The notes: generated by a model not told the origin, from the letters alone. DNA of 64,000 nucleotides from BOG-1112 sp964611335 (GCA_964611335.1 CAZSXR010000002.1:372001-436000); one strand, 5' to 3'; numbered from the stretch's first letter, positions 1-7,944 are shown. A program made the numbers and translations.

Positions 1-789
1 ATATTTTGAAAAAGCTTTTCGAATTTGTGAATTTGAAGTCATTGAATTTTTAGGATTAAACGAAAAATAGTACAATATTGTAGGTTGTCCATGTTTAATA
101 ACTTTAAATTTTTTTGATAGATTTTTGACATCTTCATCTACTGCGTAAACAGGTTTTTTTCTAATTTCAATATCATTACGATCAAAATTTGCATTCTTGA
201 TAAGAACATTTTTAATATCGATATTTTCAATAAAATATGGATTCGCTTTTAAAATAACCTCTGAAGCATTGTGTGATGAAACAAAATATGGCCCAGAAGT
301 AACTGACCAATCTCCTTTTATATTTTTTGGATGAAGTATAAGTGACTCAGCAAGAGACATCTCGCGAAGAAGACCTTCATGAATAAAAACTTTAAAATCA
401 AAAATGAACGTATTTTCTGCGGGATTTATTTTAATCGATTCAATTTTTTTTAGAAGACATGTGTGACGAGAGTTGGATTTTCTTAATCTTTCAAAATGAT
501 CTGCTATTTGTTGCAGTGTCAGAGAAGATCCATCACTCCAATATATATTTTTGCGAATTTTAAACAGCCATCTTTTTGGGGACAGCTTTTCCCACTTTTC
601 TGCAAATCTTGGCACCCAAATTTCTTTTTTTTGCCAATCCTCAAAAACCAGACCTGAACTTAAATTTTCTAAAAGAAAATACTCATGAATGAAATTAAGA
701 TTTTTTGAATCAATAAGGGAACTCGCACCCTTGAAAAAAGCAAGTGGCAAGGCCGCAACTAGAGGAGATTCTAAATTACTTTGTACCAT
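1..789 (-). CDS. Family-5 peptide-binding protein paralog 1, partial (C-terminus beyond left edge)
   Basis: An uninterrupted reading frame of 263 codons runs from the ATG at 789 to the window edge, so the C-terminal part is missing. It aligns along its length with the proteins at 2717-4057 and 10539-11987: shared motifs are EYFLLENLSSGLVFEDW, the WSDGS stretch, SGPYFV and YYFSFNPKN. These are the layout of SBP_bac_5 extracellular oligopeptide-binding domains (known family), but no permease or ATPase gene is nearby. The N-terminus (MVQSNLESPLVAALPLAFF) is not a convincing signal peptide. The start lies 8 nt after the stop of the small ORF at 798-956, so the two are probably translationally coupled; a GAGG sits 12 nt upstream. 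Cytoplasmic or exported location is unresolved. Confidence 0.8.
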   Translation of the reverse strand, partial: MVQSNLESPLVAALPLAFFKGASSLIDSKNLNFIHEYFLLENLSSGLVFEDWQKKEIWVPRFAEKWEKLSPKRWLFKIRKNIYWSDGSSLTLQQIADHFERLRKSNSRHTCLLKKIESIKINPAENTFIFDFKVFIHEGLLREMSLAESLILHPKNIKGDWSVTSGPYFVSSHNASEVILKANPYFIENIDIKNVLIKNANFDRNDIEIRKKPVYAVDEDVKNLSKKFKVIKHGQPTILYYFSFNPKNSMTSNSQIRKAFSKY

Positions 790-797
790 AAAACAAA

Positions 798-956
798 TTA
801 ACCTCGGTCACCACCGACACCACAATTATCTTTCTCAATTCTATCCTTTTTCTCCAAATTAAGCGACAGGGCTACCGGCAAATCCCACAAAAAACTTACA
901 ATACTAGCCACAAAAACACCGCATGCAAACAGTGCGTCTTTACAAAAGCGTTTCAT
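798..956 (-). CDS. Small exported-peptide-like ORF, copy 1 (52 aa)
   Basis: ATG at 956 is preceded by a good GAGGA ribosome site 4-5 nt away. The 52-aa product has a basic start (MKRFCK), a hydrophobic stretch at about residues 8-30 and a charged tail, which looks like a signal peptide with a possible cleavage after A-L-S (29-31), leaving a roughly 21-residue peptide with one Cys. It is 36/52 identical to the ORF at 4063-4221, with an invariant ALSLNLEKKDRIEK core, and the nucleotide differences fall largely in third codon positions, which supports real translation. It directly precedes a peptide-binding protein gene in a different frame. No family is recognised. It could be a secreted peptide or a detached leader for the downstream protein. 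Confidence 0.6.
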   Translation of the reverse strand: MKRFCKDALFACGVFVASIVSFLWDLPVALSLNLEKKDRIEKDNCGVGGDRG

Positions 957-993
957 ATATTCCTCAAAATTGAGGCCCCTCAATACGTAAATA

Positions 994-1026
994 AAAAAAA
1001 GCCGACAATCGGAAAAAAAGAATACA
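994..1026 (-). repeat. 33-bp leader repeat, copy 1, with palindrome and T-run
   Basis: These 33 bases are identical to 4262-4294. Read on the minus strand they contain CCGA-TTG-TCGG (1012-1002) followed by C and eight T, a short hairpin with a U-run located about 40 nt before the small ORF at 956. The same arrangement before both paralogs suggests a shared control element (weak attenuator or operator palindrome). Here it also sits just after the hipA stop codon and could end hipA transcripts. The stem is only 4 bp, so terminator strength is doubtful. Confidence 0.6.
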
Positions 1027-1031
1027 GCCTA

Positions 1032-2312
1032 TCAGCCGCGTGTGAGTAGGATTTTTTTCGCCTTCTCTTTTTCTGGATGCTCGAAAGCATCAGCAATTTC
1101 ATCAAGTTCTTTCTTATCCATTCCTAAAGCCGTCCCAACAGAACGCCATTTCAGAACAGCATTTAAAACTTGTTTGAGGATTTTTTTTGATGTAGCTGCG
1201 TTAAGACCAAAGTAGGAACTGGCATGAATTAGAGCCTCAAGGGAAGCTTCAGGGCCACTGTCTTCAGATATCCAAGTTTTTAACTCTCTTATCTTGTCTG
1301 GAAAAGGATTGATATCAAATGCCGGTGACAGTTCCCAGAGGTCTCCCCTACTGTGCAAAAAACCATGATTTCTTAAATGATCATCAACATTCGTAATCAA
1401 TATAGAAAAAGCAATGCGACGCCATAATTCCTCACTGTCTTCTTTCGATTTTGCACCACAGGTTCTCAATACATCTACAATTTCCGTATAGGTGTGCACA
1501 TTCTCTTCTGTAGGATCAACACCAAGTAGAGTTGCTGCGGAAATATAATGGATTCTCTCACCACTTGGATCTCTATCAAATCGTTGTACTAAGGTAATGG
1601 GAATTTTTTGACTGTACACAAGTTCCGTTTTAGGAACATGAATACCAGCAGCCTTTGCAAGCTTCATTGCTAGAACTTCGGCTTTTGTTATAGAACGTTC
1701 GTCCTGCACGCTTGGAAATTTCGCAATGGACAAACGCCCTTTACTATCGACCACGGTACATTTCGGTCTTAGACCTCCTAAAGAAGTCCCTTTTCCTCTC
1801 AAGAAATTGAGATCTTTTTCTGTCTCCGTATTTGTTTCCAGTGCTTGACTTGATTTTACAAGCTGCTCAAGCTCAATAAGCGGAGGGATCTTTCTGCCTT
1901 CATCGTCAGAACGTCTTTGAAAAATTCCGTTTTCATCCTGGAAACGAAGGGCTCCCATTCGGGTGTGGTCATCAACATACAACAGAAAATCCAACGCATT
2001 AAGCTGAGTAGTACTTGTCATATTCGATGTGCTTTTTCTTTTCGCGTGATCCCGCAAAATAACCTTGCGACCCCAACCATCTGGCTCTGTGTCGGTAAAA
2101 GCAGAGTGAAAGGGAGAGTGTATTTTTTTTGAAGGATACTGAGGACCCTTAATCAATTGTAGAAAAGGATCAATCGAAAAACCTTCAGAAGAATTCAACC
2201 AGGAATCGTCGAATTCAAAAGCAGAGTTTTCTCTATTTCCTTCTGCATTGAAATAGAGTCTTCCCACTAAGTGCTTTTTTTCACCCAAAACAACTTTGAT
2301 GATTCTCCTCAT
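1032..2312 (-). CDS. hipA: HipA-family serine/threonine kinase toxin
   Basis: The 426-aa product has the HipA layout: an N-terminal HipA_N-like domain followed by the kinase-like C-terminal domain. Visible motifs are TSLGGLRPK (176-184, the glycine-rich ATP loop), AKFP with the ATP-binding Lys near 198, VQRFDR (242-247), NVDDHLRNHGF (308-318, catalytic Asp and Asn) and AFDINP (331-336). Known HipA proteins phosphorylate aminoacyl-tRNA synthetases and induce dormancy. The ATG at 2312 overlaps the hipB stop by ATGA; an upstream in-frame GTG at 2321 is less likely. All catalytic residues are present, so the toxin is probably active. Transcribed with hipB. Confidence 0.92.
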   Translation of the reverse strand: MRRIIKVVLGEKKHLVGRLYFNAEGNRENSAFEFDDSWLNSSEGFSIDPFLQLIKGPQYPSKKIHSPFHSAFTDTEPDGWGRKVILRDHAKRKSTSNMTSTTQLNALDFLLYVDDHTRMGALRFQDENGIFQRRSDDEGRKIPPLIELEQLVKSSQALETNTETEKDLNFLRGKGTSLGGLRPKCTVVDSKGRLSIAKFPSVQDERSITKAEVLAMKLAKAAGIHVPKTELVYSQKIPITLVQRFDRDPSGERIHYISAATLLGVDPTEENVHTYTEIVDVLRTCGAKSKEDSEELWRRIAFSILITNVDDHLRNHGFLHSRGDLWELSPAFDINPFPDKIRELKTWISEDSGPEASLEALIHASSYFGLNAATSKKILKQVLNAVLKWRSVGTALGMDKKELDEIADAFEHPEKEKAKKILLTRG

Positions 2313-2644
2313 ACGGACCACGCACTCTTTTTTCGATGTCTGACTCTTTTGGGAATATATTCCTCATCTAGAACTAAGCCACGTTCATCCCGTGAAGGGT
2401 CTACAAATTCAAAGGGCTCACTTCCTAAACCTAGTACAAATACAAACATCGAATAGATCCCCATAGCAACTGTCGGATCGCCTTTTTCCACACGGATGCA
2501 AGTTGATTTTGATGCTCCCACACGTTCCGACATCATATCGAGTGTGAGTCCTCTTTTTCTTCGCGCAAGAGAAAGATTTTTCCCCATTTGTTTCAGGGAA
2601 CGTCTTAACTTTAAAGGAAGAAAATCATAGGTTTTGGATTTCAT
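2309..2644 (-). CDS. hipB: HipB-like HTH antitoxin/repressor
   Basis: The 111-aa protein contains an Xre/Cro helix-turn-helix at about residues 22-75 (LARRKRGLTLDMMSERVGAS, then STCIRVEKGDPTVAMG), followed by a basic tail ending KRVRHRKKSAWSV. It lies immediately upstream of hipA with a 4-nt ATGA overlap, the usual antitoxin-first order. By analogy with HipB it should bind HipA and repress its own promoter; an AT-rich palindrome lies over the likely -10 box upstream (2672-2681). It is longer than E. coli HipB because of the C-terminal extension. Confidence 0.85.
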   Translation of the reverse strand: MKSKTYDFLPLKLRRSLKQMGKNLSLARRKRGLTLDMMSERVGASKSTCIRVEKGDPTVAMGIYSMFVFVLGLGSEPFEFVDPSRDERGLVLDEEYIPKRVRHRKKSAWSV

Positions 2645-2667
2645 TAAGGTCTCATATATAAGTCTTT

Positions 2668-2690
2668 ATACACTATATAGTATAATATAT
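2668..2690 (-). promoter_or_regulatory. Putative hipBA promoter/operator
   Basis: On the minus strand TATACT (2684-2679) is a good -10 candidate about 35 nt before the hipB ATG. It overlaps the perfect 10-bp palindrome ACTATATAGT (2672-2681) within a run of TA-rich inverted sequence. An operator over the -10 box fits autorepression by an HTH antitoxin. The -35 box is not clear. Confidence 0.4.
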
Positions 2691-2716
2691 AACACTTTAT
2701 GAGAAGGCGTAAAGCT

Positions 2717-4057
2717 CTAGCTTTTTTTCCACTTCATTTCGAAAAATCTTAGACGCATATCGTAGGGGTTTATGTTGGAAAGATCCACTCGATCGCTTGC
2801 AAGTATGGCGTCGTATTCTGCTAGGAAGGGAACTACATAGGCTTCCTCTAGAGTTTTTCTGTGGAGATCGAGGAGCAGTTGATTGCGTGTCTCTCCTTCT
2901 GCGGAGATGATTTGCTCGAAGAGGTCTTTGACTTCAGGGTAGAAGAAGTGGAGAGGACCTCCTTCTCCGTAGAGGTATTGCCATGAGCTTAGCGGGTCTT
3001 TTTGGTTGCCTAGGAAATTTCCAAATATAGCAAAAGGTGTTTGTGTGGGTTCAGATTTGAATAGAAGTTTCAAGTTTATCTTATGTTTTTTTGCACATGT
3101 TTCGAAAACTTCAGGAAGCACAGTTGTTAGGTATTCGTTGAGTTCAAGTATGAGTTCTTCTTTTTGCAAGGATTGGAGTGGTGTTTTAAAAGTAGGGTCG
3201 ACGTCTAGGTGACCTACATATTCGTTAGGTATCATTTGATGATTTGAGGTAAGTATGTCTTTGTATTTGAATTCATGAAAGGCTTCATACATAAAGCGCG
3301 CAAGCGCTTTGCGTTTTTGCTTATCGACTATAGCAGAATGTTTTGCGTTAAAAGAAAAGTAATATATGTAAGCTGCTTTACTTCGGATAGTTTTCGCAGT
3401 TTCTGCTAACTTTTCAATAACTGCTCGAAAAGCATAAACAGGTCTTTTGCGAACATCAAAATTTGGAAAAGGTGAAGGATGTATATTGATTTTTTTTATC
3501 TGAATCTTAAAAAGAAAATAATCATTTGTCTTCAAAACCAGCTGATCTTTATTTTTTGATTCAACAAAATAAGCACCCGAAGTTGTTGCCCAATCATCTT
3601 TTAAATTCTGAGTGTTCAAAATTCCAGCTTCAGCTAAGCAAAGCTCGCGTAGCAAGCTCTCATTTACTAGAGATTTAAATTTAAAATATAAATGATTTTT
3701 TTTTGCGTCCCAATCGATATGATCCAAATTCTTTAAGATTAAAATATGTCTATATTTCTTATGTTTTAATTCGTTAAAATGAAAAAGTATCTGCTCTGGC
3801 GAAATAGGAGAACCATCGCTCCAGCATATATTTTTTCTTATTTTAAAAATCCATTCGGTATTAGAAACTTGATCCCAAGAATCCGCTAAACTTGGAATAT
3901 ATTTATTTTTTCCACTACAAATTAGCCCTGAACTTAAATTTTCCAGCAAATAATATTCTGGGATAAAATTTAAATTATGCGGATCCAAAAGAAATTTTTC
4001 TCCACTAAAAAAATTTAAAGGAGAAATCGCATGAAATTCTTTTACGTTACTCGACAA
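2717..4057 (-). CDS. Family-5 peptide-binding protein paralog 2, no signal peptide
   Basis: A full-length relative of the proteins at 1-789 and 10539-11987, about 446 aa. Motifs include EYYLLENLSSGL, WSDGSPIS, SGAYFV, YYFSFNAKH, DPLSSWQYLYGEGGPLHFFYPEV and a conserved C-terminus with AYVVPFLAEYDAILAS. No ATG exists near the N-terminus. TTG at 4057 is chosen because AAGGGG lies 9 nt upstream and it aligns with the ATG of paralog 1; an earlier in-frame TTG at 4090 would overlap the small ORF further. No signal peptide or lipobox is visible, which is unusual for this periplasmic family. It follows the 52-aa ORF (stop at 4063) in the same relative frame as in copy 1. Substrate unknown. Confidence 0.8.
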   Translation of the reverse strand: MSSNVKEFHAISPLNFFSGEKFLLDPHNLNFIPEYYLLENLSSGLICSGKNKYIPSLADSWDQVSNTEWIFKIRKNICWSDGSPISPEQILFHFNELKHKKYRHILILKNLDHIDWDAKKNHLYFKFKSLVNESLLRELCLAEAGILNTQNLKDDWATTSGAYFVESKNKDQLVLKTNDYFLFKIQIKKINIHPSPFPNFDVRKRPVYAFRAVIEKLAETAKTIRSKAAYIYYFSFNAKHSAIVDKQKRKALARFMYEAFHEFKYKDILTSNHQMIPNEYVGHLDVDPTFKTPLQSLQKEELILELNEYLTTVLPEVFETCAKKHKINLKLLFKSEPTQTPFAIFGNFLGNQKDPLSSWQYLYGEGGPLHFFYPEVKDLFEQIISAEGETRNQLLLDLHRKTLEEAYVVPFLAEYDAILASDRVDLSNINPYDMRLRFFEMKWKKS

Positions 4058-4062
4058 TGAAA

Positions 4063-4221
4063 TTAACCCCTTTCGCCAGTACCGTGACAATTCGTTTTCT
4101 CAATTCTATCCTTTTTCTCCAAATTTAGCGATAAAGCTGCCGGAAGATTCCAAAAAAAACTCAAAACACTGCCTACAAACATACCGCACACTAGCAACGC
4201 GTCTTTTAACCTGCGTTTCAT
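4063..4221 (-). CDS. Small exported-peptide-like ORF, copy 2 (52 aa)
   Basis: ATG at 4221 follows GAGG with 5-nt spacing. The 52-aa product starts MKRRLKDALL, has a hydrophobic segment to about residue 30 and ends in a charged tail with one Cys (LNLEKKDRIEK then TNCHGTGERG). It is 36/52 identical to copy 1 at 798-956, including all of ALSLNLEKKDRIEK, with mostly third-position nucleotide changes. Its stop codon lies 5 nt before the TTG of the peptide-binding protein. Hydrophobicity and the A-L-S site suggest export and cleavage. No known family is recognised. Confidence 0.6.
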   Translation of the reverse strand: MKRRLKDALLVCGMFVGSVLSFFWNLPAALSLNLEKKDRIEKTNCHGTGERG

Positions 4222-4261
4222 ATAAGCCTCATAAAAAATGGAATCCCTCCTTACGGAAATT

Positions 4262-4294
4262 AAAAAAAGCCGACAATCGGAAAAAAAGAATACA
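4262..4294 (-). repeat. 33-bp leader repeat, copy 2
   Basis: Identical to 994-1026. On the minus strand CCGA-TTG-TCGG (4280-4270) is followed by C and seven T, about 40 nt upstream of the small ORF ATG at 4221. No minus-strand gene ends here, so in this copy the element cannot simply be the terminator of an upstream gene; it more likely belongs to the leader of the small ORF/peptide-binding protein transcript. Confidence 0.6.
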
Positions 4295-4368
4295 ACTTGT
4301 CACTTCCCTGACACGTGCTTCCTCACTAATTTCGCGAGCATGCAAAGACGATAAACATGAGGACATGC

Positions 4369-5478
4369 ATGATTCCCATAAATGTTTCTTTCTTCTTAAA
4401 AACACTTTTAATCTCAGGACTTTTCTCCATCTCGCAGGCCTATGCGCGAACAGGTTATCACTATGACCAGTGCAATGACCTACTACGCGAAGGAATTCGA
4501 GATGACTTGGCTGAAAACAGTTCAAAAAAATATAAACTTGTAAAACACCAGCAGTTTTGTTCTATCGCAAAAAAAAACAACCTCAGTGAAAGAAATTTTG
4601 AAAGTTTCGCACAGGATTATGCAAAAGAAGTCAAGAATACAAACTCGAAAGCAGGCGGAGATGTATCCTTTGATTACGGAATCCTTTCTCTCGATGCAGA
4701 CTATACGCAAACTTTTTCTAGCAATTCACTCAGCGAAAAGGAACGTATTGCTCTCCTTAAAAATCATCAGAAAGACATACTCGACTATTACAAGAGCAAT
4801 TGCGGGGACTCTTCTTACGAAGAGCAACTCGAAATGGAAGCCAATCTTACAACACGTATTGCAAGCTCCCTAGTTGTAGAAAGTTGGAAAGAATGCATGG
4901 TAAAAAAACATGGATGCTTTGCCTATCCAATTTTTAATGACGAAGACCTGCTTCTTTTTAGCATTCGAGTGGAATACAAAGACTCAGGCTTTCGTCATAT
5001 CTGCTCTCTTAGTCTCGAATGGTTTGGAGATAATGTATCCAGTCATGATTTTCATATAAGCAAATCTAAAAAGGGAAGGAAAACTGAGAATTTACTCTCA
5101 CCGCCTGACAAAGTTCTCTTAAACGGGGCAAGTCTGGAAATCCCATTATCAAGAGAGAACAATAAACAAAATGACGTGATATGGATTCACACCATAACAG
5201 GTGATGGGATCCTGAATTCCTTCTCTTTCAAGCTGCCTAAAAAAGTTGAAATTCAAAACATAAACCCTATCGCAGGGATTCCTGCAAAACCAGAAAAACA
5301 AAAAGCATACACATGCAAGCATCATCAGAAAAAAGCACTTAAAATGCGTGCAATCACCCCAAAAGAATATGAAGACTATGTTGACTTAAACATAGCTCCT
5401 ATTCCTGTACTTGCAGACTCATGGTCCATACTTCATCCCATAACGTGCGAAGAGCTTGATCGTCTTGCTGAAGATTAA
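4369..5478 (+). CDS. Secreted protein of unknown function, first gene of Hint/subtilase cluster
   Basis: The ATG at 4369 is preferred over 4357 because GAGGA lies about 6 nt before it. It gives a 369-aa protein with a clear signal peptide (MIPINVSFFLKTLLISGLFS) and an AYA cleavage site near residue 25. The mature part has several Cys and a lysine-rich charged middle, but no recognised domain. The next gene (Hint domain) starts 38 nt later on the same strand and a subtilase follows, so the three probably form one operon of exported proteins. Function unknown. Confidence 0.75.
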   Translation: MIPINVSFFLKTLLISGLFSISQAYARTGYHYDQCNDLLREGIRDDLAENSSKKYKLVKHQQFCSIAKKNNLSERNFESFAQDYAKEVKNTNSKAGGDVSFDYGILSLDADYTQTFSSNSLSEKERIALLKNHQKDILDYYKSNCGDSSYEEQLEMEANLTTRIASSLVVESWKECMVKKHGCFAYPIFNDEDLLLFSIRVEYKDSGFRHICSLSLEWFGDNVSSHDFHISKSKKGRKTENLLSPPDKVLLNGASLEIPLSRENNKQNDVIWIHTITGDGILNSFSFKLPKKVEIQNINPIAGIPAKPEKQKAYTCKHHQKKALKMRAITPKEYEDYVDLNIAPIPVLADSWSILHPITCEELDRLAED

Positions 5479-5518
5479 GAGGCTCGTCAACTTTAATTTT
5501 TTTAATAAAGGAAAGAAC

Positions 5519-6304
5519 ATGAAAACAAAAAAAACTCTCGTAAAATTCTTGGTCACAGGATTTCTCGCAACACTTAACTTCGCAGCCTTTGCTGATAATC
5601 GGCTTGCCACCGATATGAAACAAGCCCAACATTGCAACCCGCTTCCTAAAGAACAATGCTCTCCTTCCTTGAAGAGGCATTTCAATCGCGGCTGCATTAG
5701 CAAGGAAGAACACGATTATGGTGCAAAAGCCTCTCCACAAAGAGTTCCTTTGTGTGTGGAAATTGCCGAAAACACCTGGAAATTTCACGCCTGGTGCTAC
5801 TGCAGTTGTTTTGCCAAAGGAACTCGAATTTTGGTTGAAGATAAGGTGAATTTAAGTCATCTATGGCTCCCCATTGAAGATGTCACAAAGGATCTCGAAC
5901 GCTACCACCTCGTTGTCCCTAGCTCCGACGCAAAAATGGGAAATATGAAATATGAAACGCGTGAAATTAAAACATGGACAGCAGGTCATGAGTCCAACCC
6001 ACTCTATATTTTAAAAACGAAGTCAGGAGAAGAACTCATCATTACAGGCAATCACCAAGTGGTGCTTGCTAGTGGACAACTTGCGGAAGCTTCCAACTTA
6101 AAAGTTGGAGACAATCTTGTTCATATGGATGGAAGTTCAAGTGAAATTGCATCCATCGATTTCCATATTGTAGAAGACGATGTTTACAATGTTCTCACAT
6201 CGAATTCTACAAACCTTGTTTTTGCTGAAGGTGTGATGGTTGGAGATCTGCTTTGGGAAAATTCTCCTGAAGATAAAGTCAAAGCTTTCGCATTTCCTAA
6301 GTAG
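5519..6304 (+). CDS. Secreted Hint-domain (intein/hedgehog-like) protein
   Basis: Start at 5519 follows AAAGGAAAG. The 261-aa protein has a signal peptide ending AAFA near residue 26, a Cys-rich region (residues 39-97) and a Hint domain from C97. Key features are the block-A nucleophile in CFAKGTRILVED (C97), the block-B T176-G-N-H179 in ITGNHQVV, the VGDNLVHMDG turn, and a C-terminal block NLVFAEGVMVGD. In splicing inteins the last position is HN; here it is GD, so full protein splicing is unlikely, while N-terminal thioester cleavage at C97 as in hedgehog proteins remains possible. Cys93 and Cys95 lie next to the nucleophile. It lies between an exported orphan and a subtilase-like protein. 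The processing target is unknown. Confidence 0.85.
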   Translation: MKTKKTLVKFLVTGFLATLNFAAFADNRLATDMKQAQHCNPLPKEQCSPSLKRHFNRGCISKEEHDYGAKASPQRVPLCVEIAENTWKFHAWCYCSCFAKGTRILVEDKVNLSHLWLPIEDVTKDLERYHLVVPSSDAKMGNMKYETREIKTWTAGHESNPLYILKTKSGEELIITGNHQVVLASGQLAEASNLKVGDNLVHMDGSSSEIASIDFHIVEDDVYNVLTSNSTNLVFAEGVMVGDLLWENSPEDKVKAFAFPK

Positions 6305-6331
6305 TTTTAAAAATTTTAAATAAGGTGATCT

Positions 6332-7852
6332 ATGTCTCTTCCTAATTTATTGAATACAATGTGCGTTCTTGGTTTAACTCTTTCTTGTAACAGTTCTTCA
6401 CCCGAACTTTCAAAATTTAGGGAAGACATAGACACAAGTCATCCGACCTGTGACACATACACCTCAAAAAAATTCGCAGAACCTCAAAAAGAAGCTTCGA
6501 GTGAAATTTACAAGATATTGGACTCTGTCCCCGGAGAATGCTCTAAAAAAGATCCACAAGACTCTGGGCCATGCGAACGAGTCACTATTAAATTCGAAGC
6601 AAAACAAGCAAAAAAGTCCAGCCGCGGTCAGCGCATCATGCTTATCGACTCAGGCTTTCAAATTCCAGCTATGCTGCGCTATGCTCCTCGCGTTCTCGAC
6701 ATTCTAGAACATGAAGAAAGCAGTGGAAACTATCATACAAGTCAAAAAACACTTCGAACATACAAAGCAGTCAAAGAAATATATCACGATCTGATTGGTG
6801 GAAAGTATATAGACCTTCCTGGAATTCTCTTTTCTGAAATTATAGGTGAAAGGGGATGGGAAGGACCTATAGAAAAAATCAACGCTATAGGTGACACTCT
6901 CCTATTTGAAGGAGAAACTGAAATCTCAGATCATTGGTCCTCACATGGCGCTGTTATTTTAAACAAACTCGCATCCTATAATCCCCATGCAGAATTTGTA
7001 TTGGTTGATGACACAGAAAGTTCTCAAACTCGAAAGAACTTAGGAATAGACATTTGTAAAATCGAAGAAGATCCTTCGATAATAAAAAAATATAGAAAGT
7101 TTACTCAGGAAGAAACGTCATCTCTGATCCGTTCGATAAACAAATATGAAGTGAATTTTCTGAGCCTGTCTTCTTCTTTTTCACTTACACACACAAGAAG
7201 GCTATTTTCGGATTGTAGTAAGATAAAAAACAAAGAAAGAGCTGCTCGTAGAATTCACAAAATTGATTTAGATTACTACATAAAACCTCTCTTAAACCTT
7301 CCTGATCTGATCGTAGTTCAGGCGGTCGATAATAGTGGGAATTTCCACAATCCTGAAGAGAGAAAAGAACACCCGATGAGCTGCTCAGCCTATCCTAGCC
7401 ATGTGCGTGTTGGTGTTTTTGGAATGCGACACTCAGGAATTTCTCCCGAAGGAACTGACGATATTTCGAAAATTCCAGATAGCAAACGCGCTATACTTCC
7501 CTGTGTAGATATGGCTGTAAATATTGGTTCTTCTGACGATCCTACTGATGAAGAGGATCGATATTCTCATATCGCGTGGAAAGGTTGCGACATTCAATCT
7601 CAATGTTGTGCACACTATGATCCTTTTTTCGGTGCAGGAAAAGGAGCGCGATTGAATGGGATGTTTTACTCTACCTCCTTTGCAGTTCCCGTAGCTTTAT
7701 CGCATTTGATCTACTTAAAAAATACCCTCCCGGAAGGAACTTCTATGGATGATGTGATAAAGAAATTAAAAGAGGACAAAGATCATTTCATCAAAGATCC
7801 CATACGCAATCGTCAGATTGAGGTCTACAGACTCGGATATTTAGACTCTTGA
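6332..7852 (+). CDS. Divergent subtilisin-like (S8) secreted protease
   Basis: The 506-aa protein starts with a short hydrophobic leader and a Cys at 19 (LGLTLSCNSSS), a weak lipobox. Subtilase triad motifs can be followed: Asp106 in IMLIDSGF, His205 in HWSSHGAVI, oxyanion Asn337 in VVQAVDNSGN and Ser449 in STSFAVPVALSHL, the counterpart of GTSxAxP. The catalytic-Ser motif has Ser in place of the usual Gly, and spacing between Asp and His is long, so it is a diverged member. The mature protein is Cys-rich, which suits an exported enzyme. It is 27 nt downstream of the Hint-domain gene with an AAGGTGAT ribosome site. A role in maturing the neighbouring exported proteins is inference. Confidence 0.78.
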   Translation: MSLPNLLNTMCVLGLTLSCNSSSPELSKFREDIDTSHPTCDTYTSKKFAEPQKEASSEIYKILDSVPGECSKKDPQDSGPCERVTIKFEAKQAKKSSRGQRIMLIDSGFQIPAMLRYAPRVLDILEHEESSGNYHTSQKTLRTYKAVKEIYHDLIGGKYIDLPGILFSEIIGERGWEGPIEKINAIGDTLLFEGETEISDHWSSHGAVILNKLASYNPHAEFVLVDDTESSQTRKNLGIDICKIEEDPSIIKKYRKFTQEETSSLIRSINKYEVNFLSLSSSFSLTHTRRLFSDCSKIKNKERAARRIHKIDLDYYIKPLLNLPDLIVVQAVDNSGNFHNPEERKEHPMSCSAYPSHVRVGVFGMRHSGISPEGTDDISKIPDSKRAILPCVDMAVNIGSSDDPTDEEDRYSHIAWKGCDIQSQCCAHYDPFFGAGKGARLNGMFYSTSFAVPVALSHLIYLKNTLPEGTSMDDVIKKLKEDKDHFIKDPIRNRQIEVYRLGYLDS

Positions 7853-7880
7853 GTTAGCATGAACTATGCCTCAAAGTGTC

Positions 7881-7927
7881 TTGTTATTTAAATGAACTCA
7901 TGATCTACTTTTAAATAACAAATTTTT
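7881..7927 (+). terminator. Rho-independent terminator after the subtilase gene
   Basis: TTGTTATTTAAA (7881-7892) pairs perfectly with TTTAAATAACAA (7910-7921) across a 17-nt loop and is followed by five T (7923-7927). It separates the subtilase gene from the metallophosphoesterase gene. The stem is AT-rich, so termination may be partial. Confidence 0.55.
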
Positions 7928-7944
7928 CAACTTGAGGTTCAACC

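Noticed and set aside
4229..4525. 98-codon minus-strand frame opposite the secreted orphan start
   Set aside because: It overlaps the signal-peptide region of the better-supported plus-strand gene, has no family and an implausible Cys/His/Arg-rich composition.
5399..5788. Minus-strand frames opposite the Hint gene
   Set aside because: Shadow of a gene with signal peptide, ribosome site and a recognised domain on the plus strand.
5519..6304. Active splicing intein
   Set aside because: The terminal His-Asn and a C-extein nucleophile are missing (VGD then LLWENS), and there is no host-protein sequence on both sides.
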